From Microcaldota archaeon (GTDB taxonomy: Archaea > Micrarchaeota > Micrarchaeia > Norongarragalinales > CAINOH01): a stretch of DNA of 9,489 nucleotides. This document shows, in pieces, positions 5,148 to 9,489 of this stretch. Location of the stretch: the NCBI GenBank assembly GCA_027371655.1, contig DAHXMR010000021.1, positions 1 to 9,489 on the forward strand, in the 5' to 3' direction. Each line of letters begins with the position of its first letter. The stretch's first letter is position 1. The translations under genes and the position numbers were made by a program. The notes beneath the pieces are model-generated. The model was given only the letters and a program-made list of their open reading frames with translations. It was not told the DNA's origin and made no database searches.

Positions 5148-6005
5148 GTGGATCGCAGAACTCAATATAATCAATCCAAAGCAAGCGACGCCCTTATGGG
5201 AAATAACTCCTTCCAGTATGATGGGACGCCCCAAGTTACTGGCGGCGGCATCACTGGAGCGATTACTGGAAGAACAGATGCTATTTTCCTTCGCAATCGA
5301 TATCAAACAGAACTAGATAACACAAACATAACCATCGAAAAAACCATCTATTGGCTTAAACAAGAGAACGAAAAACTCAAATACGCCCACAACCGGGCCC
5401 AGAAACTCAAGAACGACATAGGCACGCATGAAAACGAACGGCGGGCCCTTTATGACTCACTAGAGAACCTGCTATCTAAAGAAACAAGCTTTGAATCCGG
5501 TATGTGGGACAAAACTACCAAGCGTAACAAGATCAAAACAGTAAACATACGACAAAAAATCAACGAGTCCGACGTAGAAGAAATGCGCTTCGACTCAATG
5601 ATGGACTACTTGAAGCAGTACCCCGAATACGCTTCGAAAACAGCATTTAAACAAACCCGGGACAAGATTGAAACAAAAGAAAAAGAAATTAGGGAAACCA
5701 AAGAGCTATACAGCCAGGCTGTAAGTGAATACAATCATCAGCTTTCAAGAATGGAAATCGAAATTCAGAAGACCGAAGACAACATTGCAACTTACAATCG
5801 TTTGCTCGAAGAAGGAAAAAAACGCCTTTCGGAAAGTAGGTATGTCAAGGGCATTTTTCACTCAATAGCTTCGGAAAAAGCAAAACAAGAAGTAAGCTTG
5901 GACACCATCCGACACAGAATAGACCGGGCAACAAACACCTTGAGCATAATCAAGAACGAACTGTCCCAAAATCAAAGAATCAAATTCACGCCCATGGAAT
6001 ATTGA
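5148..6005 (+). CDS. Coiled-coil protein with LemA-like core, function unknown
   Basis: The 285-residue, highly charged protein lacks a signal peptide or membrane helix. Residues 1-45 are polar and Gly/Thr-rich. Long helices with coiled-coil character span about 55-115 and 165-230, and a final helix spans about 245-275. The stretch YPEYASKTAFKQTRDKIETK, continuing to LYSQAVSEYN (158-196), lines up by eye with the end of LemA family proteins (a 'YP-L-A---F--L---L---E--I---R--YN-AV--YN' pattern). IGTHENERRALYDSL (91-105) fits the 'ID--LKRR-DLIPNL' position. If so, it has lost the usual N-terminal membrane anchor and gained an extra helical insert near 200-230. LemA function is itself unknown. 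I chose GTG at 5148 because GAGGTGA ends 5 nt before it; a TTG at 5085 would overlap the previous gene. The CAP-domain gene follows after 46 nt. Confidence 0.6.
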   Translation: MDRRTQYNQSKASDALMGNNSFQYDGTPQVTGGGITGAITGRTDAIFLRNRYQTELDNTNITIEKTIYWLKQENEKLKYAHNRAQKLKNDIGTHENERRALYDSLENLLSKETSFESGMWDKTTKRNKIKTVNIRQKINESDVEEMRFDSMMDYLKQYPEYASKTAFKQTRDKIETKEKEIRETKELYSQAVSEYNHQLSRMEIEIQKTEDNIATYNRLLEEGKKRLSESRYVKGIFHSIASEKAKQEVSLDTIRHRIDRATNTLSIIKNELSQNQRIKFTPMEY

Positions 6006-6023
6006 ATTAAACCCAGCCAGTCG

Positions 6024-6089
6024 AGGATCGCCAAAGTATTTTGAGCGTGATATGCGGATGGGCTCAAATGACTTGACTGGCGCGATCCT
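6024..6089 (+). other. Nested stem-loop enclosing the CAP-gene start codon
   Basis: The outer arms AGGATCGC (6024-6031) and GCGATCCT (6082-6089) are an exact 8-bp inverted repeat. The inner arms TTTGAGC (6040-6046) and GCTCAAA (6062-6068) are an exact 7-bp pair, extended by AGT (6035-6037) with ACT (6071-6073). The apical loop carries both possible ATG codons (6052 and 6058) and the weak GTGAT ribosome binding site. This could gate translation. Confidence 0.45.
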
Positions 6090-6615
6090 AATTATAGCCT
6101 ATGTCGGGTACGTCTTTTTTTACCCCATTTTCGAATTTTGGGACATGCGATCCATCGAATACAAAATACACGAGAAAATTAACCTAGAACGGCAACAACA
6201 AGGACTACCGCCGCTCTCCTTCGACAGCAAGTTACAATCAGCGGCTAGAAACCATAGCAACGATATGGGCATAAAAAACTATTTTGAGCACGTAAGCCCC
6301 GACGGGACAACGCCAACCTCAAGAGGAAAAACAGCCGGATATAATTGTTTCAAAATGTATGGCGGCGGCTATTCAGATGGGTTGGGAGAGAATATTGCTA
6401 AAATGCCAATCGCATCCAGCTTTGGGCTAATGGCAATATTCCCATGGGCAATATGGAACGATAAGACCACCGTCGCAAGTCAAACCGTTGAAAGCTGGAT
6501 GAACAGTCCGGGACATCGAGAAAATATCTTAACCCCCCACTACTCGACGGAAGGAATTGGCGTTTATAGGAAGCCCCTTGACACCTATGTCTACATTACC
6601 GAAGACTTTTGTTAG
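6052..6615 (+). CDS. Membrane-anchored CAP/SCP-domain (YkwD-like) protein
   Basis: The protein has 187 residues. Residues 8-29 form one hydrophobic helix preceded by few charges, a signal-anchor that would place the rest outside the cell. The CAP domain (about 36-187) is typical: INLERQQQGLPPLSFDSKL (43-61), AARNHSNDM (64-72), YFEHVSPDG (77-85), AGY (95-97), GENIA (112-116), WMNSPGHRENIL (149-160) and GIGVY (168-172). H68, E113 and H155 are the residues that form the family's cleft. A hydrophobic insert (about 120-135) separates GENIA from the WM-SPGHR motif. Prokaryotic members are extracytoplasmic proteins with mostly unknown roles, often near cell-envelope functions. Two in-frame ATGs (6052, 6058) are possible, and the first is used. 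The gene follows the coiled-coil gene by 46 nt in the AT-rich block and ends 23 nt before the convergent relE stop. Confidence 0.87.
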   Translation: MRMGSNDLTGAILIIAYVGYVFFYPIFEFWDMRSIEYKIHEKINLERQQQGLPPLSFDSKLQSAARNHSNDMGIKNYFEHVSPDGTTPTSRGKTAGYNCFKMYGGGYSDGLGENIAKMPIASSFGLMAIFPWAIWNDKTTVASQTVESWMNSPGHRENILTPHYSTEGIGVYRKPLDTYVYITEDFC

Positions 6616-6638
6616 ACAGTTGGGGAACTTTCCCAGTT

Positions 6639-6887
6639 TTATTCGTAAACGTTTTTTCTGTGGCCGATTTTGGTGACGTCTATCCGTTGCAGGCCGGCGT
6701 TTATGTCGGCGATTGCCCGGTAGTCGCCCACGCGCAGCTTGTAGTCGGTTCTGCCGGCAAGCCTTTCGAAATAGCGGAATGGGTCGGCTTTGGCGGTTTC
6801 AAGCTTTTTGTAAATGCGGATTGCCAAAGGCTTTTGCAGGCTGGCGAGGAATCTTGCGGCTTTTTTGTCGAATATCAGCAGGAACAA
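6639..6887 (-). CDS. relE: RelE/ParE-superfamily toxin
   Basis: This is a probable ribosome-dependent mRNA endonuclease of a type II TA pair, held inactive by the protein at 6894-7133. The 82 residues are short but complete. The N-terminal strand LLIFDKKA is followed by two helices (about 10-34). KLRVGDYRAIADI (50-62) is the core beta sheet with the conserved basic residues, and GHRKNVYE (75-82) is the family's C-terminal end carrying His, Arg and Tyr. The start is unusual. The frame is closed by the antitoxin's own TAA (6896-6894), the toxin is in that same frame, and the first usable start is TTG at 6887 after codons GCG and GAC. Weak initiation on TTG would keep toxin below antitoxin. Which RelE subgroup it belongs to (RelE, ParE or HigB) is not certain. 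Confidence 0.85.
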   Translation of the reverse strand: MFLLIFDKKAARFLASLQKPLAIRIYKKLETAKADPFRYFERLAGRTDYKLRVGDYRAIADINAGLQRIDVTKIGHRKNVYE

Positions 6888-6893
6888 GTCCGC

Positions 6894-7133
6894 TTACATC
6901 CCTAGCATTTTCTTCACCGAGGCTTCATCATAGAAGGAGCCTTTTCTTATCCTTTCGCGGGCCGCCTCGATTTCCCGCACGGTCTTTTGGCTCAGCTTCG
7001 GGTTTTTTTCAGCCGTTTTTGCGACGAACACGATTTTGTTCAGGATTTCATCGTAGCTTTCGTTCCGGTACTCGCGGAACCGGTCAAGCCCGCCCTTGGT
7101 CTTCGGGCTCACCCGAATCGTCGTGAATTCCAT
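6894..7133 (-). CDS. relB: RelB-like ribbon-helix-helix antitoxin
   Basis: The 79-residue antitoxin is paired with the toxin directly downstream. The N-terminus MEFTTIRVSPKTKGGLDRF, followed by ESYDEILNKIV (25-35), has the strand-helix-helix pattern of ribbon-helix-helix DNA-binding proteins. The C-terminal part (about 45-79), with RIRKGSFYDEASVKKMLGM, is the charged helix typical of RelB-family proteins that wraps the toxin. The ATG is fixed by AGGTGAG (7145-7139) with a 5-nt spacer. A TATA box and three 10-bp tandem units lie just upstream, so autorepression by the complex is expected. The gene lies 85 nt downstream of the epimerase gene on the same strand. Confidence 0.82.
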   Translation of the reverse strand: MEFTTIRVSPKTKGGLDRFREYRNESYDEILNKIVFVAKTAEKNPKLSQKTVREIEAARERIRKGSFYDEASVKKMLGM

Positions 7134-7138
7134 AAGCG

Positions 7139-7183
7139 CTCACCTATACACAGATATACGCAGGTATATTTAAAAGCGCTTTT
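7139..7183 (-). promoter_or_regulatory. relBE promoter with three phased decamers and a 12-bp palindrome
   Basis: On the minus strand the perfect palindrome AAAAGCGCTTTT (7183-7172) overlaps the TATA box TTTAAATATA (7174-7165). Then come three adjacent 10-bp units, each starting TATA: TATACCTGCG (7168-7159), TATATCTGTG (7158-7149) and TATAGGTGAG (7148-7139). The first two agree at 8 of 10 positions, and the third contains the ribosome binding site. Ten-bp spacing suits ribbon-helix-helix dimers binding one face of DNA. Confidence 0.55.
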
Positions 7184-7218
7184 CGGAAAATTGCAAATAC
7201 CGGGCAACGCGCCAAGCT

Positions 7219-8481
7219 TCACTTCTGGTGCTCCCATTGTATGAGTTTTCCTTCGAATTTTTCGAGTGCGTCAAGAATCAGCTTGCTTGAGTTTCCATCC
7301 CCATAGGGGTTCTTTTTCTTTCTCATTCCCTCGTTGTCCTCGTCAACAGCATAAGCAGCGCGAAGCACGTCGTTCGCGTTCTTGGGCGGGGCCAAGACAT
7401 TCACCCCCGCCTCCACGCTTTCGGGGCGGTCGGTGACAAAGCGCGTGGTAACGCAGGGAACGTGCAACGCAGCGGCTTCTTCCTGCATGCTTCCGCTGTC
7501 CGTGATTATCATGCGCGCCTTGCTCAGCAAAAACATCGTGTCCGTGTAATTGGGAATGTCGGGCACCGCCAAAATGTTCGGGTGTTTTTCAATCTCGCCT
7601 TGCAGGCCGTATTCTTTTATCGCGGTTTGCGTGCCGGGCCTGATGCTCCAGAGCACTTGGAACCCTTCGTCGGAGAGTTTGAAAAGCGCGCTTGTGATTG
7701 CAAGGAAGCGTTCCTTGTGCATCAAGTTTTCGCGGCGGTGGCAGGAGGCGTAGACGATTTTCTTGGAAAAGTCAACGCCGTGCTTTTCGAAGAATTCGCG
7801 GCTTTTCTCGCCTTTTTTCGACGCCCACTTTGCGGCGTCAACAACCGAGTTTCCAACCGTGAAAATGCGTTCCCGTGAAAACCCTTCGTTCAGCAAGTTC
7901 TGCTCGTTTGTCTTGGTTGCGGCAAAGTACAAGTCGGAGCATGCATCGGACGTGCGCGTGTCCACCTGTTCGGGAAACGGCTCTTTTGAAAAAGTGCGCA
8001 AGCCGGCCTCTATGTGGCCAACCGGAATCAAGTTAAGCGACGCGGAAAGCGCGCCGGACATGCAGGTCAGCGTGTCGCCGTGCACGAGCATGATGTCCAA
8101 ATCCTTAAGGGGCCCTTTGAACAGCTTGGTCAATCCGAGCATTGAGTTTGCAACAAGCGCCGCGGGGTTGGGCCTGCGCGAAACAACGTTTTCGGCAACC
8201 GATTCGAGGGTTTTCGTCAATTTCCAGCCGAATTGCTGGTCCGCGTGGTGCGCGAGTTTCGACGCGTGCACCCCAAGCTTCTTGACGGCGCTCATGCCCA
8301 CTTCAAAGTCGGGGGGAAAAGGCAATTCAAGGTCGCGGTAGACACCCTCGTAGAGGTGGAAGGGGTAGTGCTGGGCAACGTGCACAAGCACCACGTTGTG
8401 CCCGCGTTTTTTGCACTCCCAGTATACCGGCGCCATCTTGATGATGTCGGGCCGGGTGCCTGTGAGTATGCCGATTTTCAT
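7219..8481 (-). CDS. wecB: UDP-N-acetylglucosamine 2-epimerase, non-hydrolysing type
   Basis: The cytosolic enzyme interconverts UDP-GlcNAc and UDP-ManNAc, a precursor of ManNAc-type sugars in archaeal surface glycans. Landmarks are GTRPDIIKMAPV (8-19), HGDT (134-137), HIEAGLRT (156-163), PFPEQ (168-172), SDLYF (182-186), GNSVVDA (210-216), CHRREN (247-252), DSGSMQEEA (328-336), RPE (352-354) and NPYGDGNSS (391-399). At 420 residues it is longer than the usual 360-390, because of extra sequence around 55-125. The usual 'PEE-NR' reads PEQVDTR here, an archaeal-looking variant. A related hydrolysing or different-sugar epimerase is a weaker alternative. Its ATG comes 3 nt after the vapC stop with no clear ribosome binding site of its own, so it is probably translated by coupling from vapC. 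Confidence 0.9.
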   Translation of the reverse strand: MKIGILTGTRPDIIKMAPVYWECKKRGHNVVLVHVAQHYPFHLYEGVYRDLELPFPPDFEVGMSAVKKLGVHASKLAHHADQQFGWKLTKTLESVAENVVSRRPNPAALVANSMLGLTKLFKGPLKDLDIMLVHGDTLTCMSGALSASLNLIPVGHIEAGLRTFSKEPFPEQVDTRTSDACSDLYFAATKTNEQNLLNEGFSRERIFTVGNSVVDAAKWASKKGEKSREFFEKHGVDFSKKIVYASCHRRENLMHKERFLAITSALFKLSDEGFQVLWSIRPGTQTAIKEYGLQGEIEKHPNILAVPDIPNYTDTMFLLSKARMIITDSGSMQEEAAALHVPCVTTRFVTDRPESVEAGVNVLAPPKNANDVLRAAYAVDEDNEGMRKKKNPYGDGNSSKLILDALEKFEGKLIQWEHQK

Positions 8482-8484
8482 GAA

Positions 8485-8874
8485 TTACCACTTTTCAATT
8501 TTAAGCCCGCTAACTCGGGAAAAATGCTTGTGGTTCCTGGTTACCAAGACCGCGTTATTGCTGATGGTTATTGCTGCTACCAAGCAGTCCTGTATTTCCA
8601 AGGGGCTGCCGCTCTTCTCGAGGCGCGCATAAATTTCGCCAGCAATTCTGGAAGACTGCCCGTCCAAAACAAGAACGCCCATCGAGGAAAGCAATTCGGA
8701 AGTTTTCTGCAGGTTGGCATCCGCGTTTTCGGACTTGAAAGCGCCCCTGAAAAGTTCAAACGAATTGATCGAAGTGGTAACTGCGTCCCCTTCCGAAAAC
8801 CCGTCCACGAAAGCCAGCGCTTCGTTTTTGCCGCGAAGGATTGCGACCAAAAGATCACTGTCTAAGACTTTCAT
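8485..8874 (-). CDS. vapC: VapC-like PIN-domain toxin ribonuclease
   Basis: PIN-domain toxins are Mg-dependent RNases that typically cut tRNA or rRNA. The 129-residue length is standard. The acidic cluster is visible: D5 and D7 in LDSDLLVAIL, E40 in SINSFELFRGA, and D96 in IQDCLVAAI. The last conserved region reads VTRNHKHFSRVSGL (111-124), where the fourth acidic residue of many VapCs is replaced by Asn/His, a common variant. The ATG at 8874 overlaps the last 20 nt of vapB, the normal antitoxin-first arrangement. The epimerase gene follows 3 nt after its TAA. Confidence 0.88.
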   Translation of the reverse strand: MKVLDSDLLVAILRGKNEALAFVDGFSEGDAVTTSINSFELFRGAFKSENADANLQKTSELLSSMGVLVLDGQSSRIAGEIYARLEKSGSPLEIQDCLVAAITISNNAVLVTRNHKHFSRVSGLKIEKW

Positions 8875-9082
8875 CCCAAGCGCCCCAAATCTTCCGGAGG
8901 TCTTTTTTCATTGCTTTTTCTTCGCGGTCCGACATCTTCCACGCGCCAAAAAACTTCTTCAAATCCACCGTTTGCTTTTCAGCAACCCTTACGAAAAACT
9001 CGTTGAAAGATTCCCCCGGGTGCTTCAATGAAGCAAGCTTCGTGTAAACCTCGTCGGAAACGCTTATGGTCTTGTAGCCCAT
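8855..9082 (-). CDS. vapB: VapB-like antitoxin (COG1753/DUF217 type)
   Basis: This is the antitoxin for the overlapping PIN toxin. The 75-residue protein begins MGYKTISVSDEVYTKLASLK, followed by HPGESFNEFFVRV. That is the archaeal VapB pattern 'KTISVSDEVY-KL---K-PGESFS--I'. The C-terminal half carries FFGAW (44-48) and IWGAW (65-69), a repeated hydrophobic motif likely to contact the toxin. The ATG at 9082 is preferred over TTG at 9094 because GGTGG lies 6 nt upstream and homologues start just before the KTISV strand. Its own TATA box lies at 9111-9120, between it and the GTPase gene, so vapBC can be expressed independently. Confidence 0.86.
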   Translation of the reverse strand: MGYKTISVSDEVYTKLASLKHPGESFNEFFVRVAEKQTVDLKKFFGAWKMSDREEKAMKKDLRKIWGAWDESLRQ

Positions 9083-9102
9083 GGCAACCACCAAACAAAC
9101 TA

Positions 9103-9120
9103 ATACACAGATAAATATAT
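9103..9120 (-). promoter_or_regulatory. vapBC promoter: TATA box and 11-bp element shared with relBE
   Basis: The minus strand reads ATATATTTAT (9120-9111), a good TATA box about 30 bp before the vapB ATG, so the leader is very short. Directly downstream is TATCTGTGTAT (9113-9103), which is identical over 11 bp to 7156-7146 in the relBE promoter. Confidence 0.55.
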
Positions 9121-9128
9121 AGATTTGC

Positions 9129-9489
9129 TTATGCGGGTTTTAACCCGTTTCCTTTCGCAACCACGCGAAGCGTGCGAGAGTTTAGACGGCACAGAAGCAA
9201 TGAGTCTTCGGAGTCGAATGCGTATTCGCGTTCGAATTCAAGCGTCGCCTTCTTTGTTTCGCCGGCCTTCAATTCCGTTCCATCGAAAACTATTTTGCAC
9301 GGCGCCATCTGGAAGCCGCACGAGGCGTGCAGCACTTCGTTGTTTTGCACGGGCTCGCGCAGGAATTTGGTTGGCGCGGCGTCAATGGAAATTTTCTTTG
9401 AAACCGACATTTCGGTTGCGGCAACAAACCCGCGCTCAACGTCCTTGCTTTCCACTCCGCGCACGCACAGGCCGAACCGGTCGTTGAGC
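9129..9489 (-). CDS. EF-Tu/SelB-like translational GTPase, C-terminal fragment (5' end outside window)
   Basis: The frame is open to the window edge, so the gene starts beyond 9489. The visible 119 residues begin LNDRFGLCVRGVESKDVERGFVAA by frame reading from the right edge. This matches the end of domain 2 of EF-Tu-like factors ('GD-VGL-LRGV---D--RG-V-A'), where the ribosome- or aminoacyl-tRNA-binding barrels meet. The following region, about 90 residues, is beta-rich and would be the domain 3 barrel (NNEVLHASCGFQMAPCKI, then KKATLEFEREYAF and SRTLRVVAKGNGLKPA). Archaeal SelB-like or other EF-Tu paralogues fit better than EF-1A itself, but the G domain lies outside the window. A CGGGTTTTAACCCG inverted repeat (9134-9147) lies over its last codons and could help end the transcript ahead of the vapBC promoter. 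Confidence 0.5.
   Translation of the reverse strand, partial: LNDRFGLCVRGVESKDVERGFVAATEMSVSKKISIDAAPTKFLREPVQNNEVLHASCGFQMAPCKIVFDGTELKAGETKKATLEFEREYAFDSEDSLLLCRLNSRTLRVVAKGNGLKPA

Noticed and set aside
6616..6638. Terminator hairpin after the CAP gene (TGGGGAA with TTTCCCA)
   Set aside because: The stem needs a mismatch and the following T-run is only four bases. Too weak to list as a feature.
6609..6905. Plus-strand open frame of 98 codons after the CAP gene
   Set aside because: It is antisense to relE, which has clear family residues and a partner antitoxin.
8233..8865. Plus-strand open frame of 210 codons spanning the vapC/wecB junction
   Set aside because: It is opposite two well-supported genes and has no motif or start signal.

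Overview
The window looks like a gene-dense archaeal chromosome, probably from a small-genome DPANN-type lineage (Diapherotrites/Micrarchaeota-like is my guess from gene content and is not proven). The archaeal signs are TATA-like boxes of the type TTTAAATATA about 35-45 bp upstream of starts, GGTGA/GAGGTGA ribosome binding sites, oligo-T tracts after genes, a class III-like PRPP synthase, a DUF2683-type small protein, and COG1753-type VapB and RelBE toxin-antitoxin (TA) pairs. Fifteen protein genes are called. One of them is a doubtful 39-codon ORF, and two run off the window ends.

Left part (1-4719), plus strand: the C-terminal half of an LPG-synthase/UPF0104-type membrane protein (1-545), ribose-phosphate pyrophosphokinase (647-1579), a 308-nt non-coding stretch rich in repeats and hairpins, and an AbrB/MazE-like regulator (1888-2190). 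Facing these on the minus strand is a likely operon: methylthioadenosine phosphorylase (4719-3895), a PfkB-family sugar or nucleoside kinase (3825-2917) and a purine-type phosphoribosyltransferase (2868-2197). With PRPP synthase close by, these form a purine and pentose salvage neighbourhood. The phosphorylase releases adenine and methylthioribose-1-phosphate, PRPP synthase makes PRPP, the phosphoribosyltransferase joins a base to PRPP, and the kinase phosphorylates a ribose-like compound or nucleoside.

Middle part (about 4790-6615), plus strand: visibly more AT-rich than both sides. It holds a possible 39-aa peptide ORF, a 55-aa DUF2683-like protein, a 285-aa coiled-coil protein with LemA-like features, and a membrane-anchored CAP/SCP-domain protein. 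The 55-aa gene has a strong TATA box, and its stop codon lies inside the ribosome binding site of the next gene. This looks like an accessory or transferred cassette for a surface function that I cannot name.

Right part (6639-9489), all minus strand: the C-terminus of an EF-Tu/SelB-like translational GTPase, then vapB-vapC, a non-hydrolysing UDP-GlcNAc 2-epimerase starting 3 nt after vapC, then relB-relE. The epimerase is therefore sandwiched between two TA modules of different families. The two TA promoters share an exact 11-bp element. No rRNA, tRNA, CRISPR array or intact transposase was seen.
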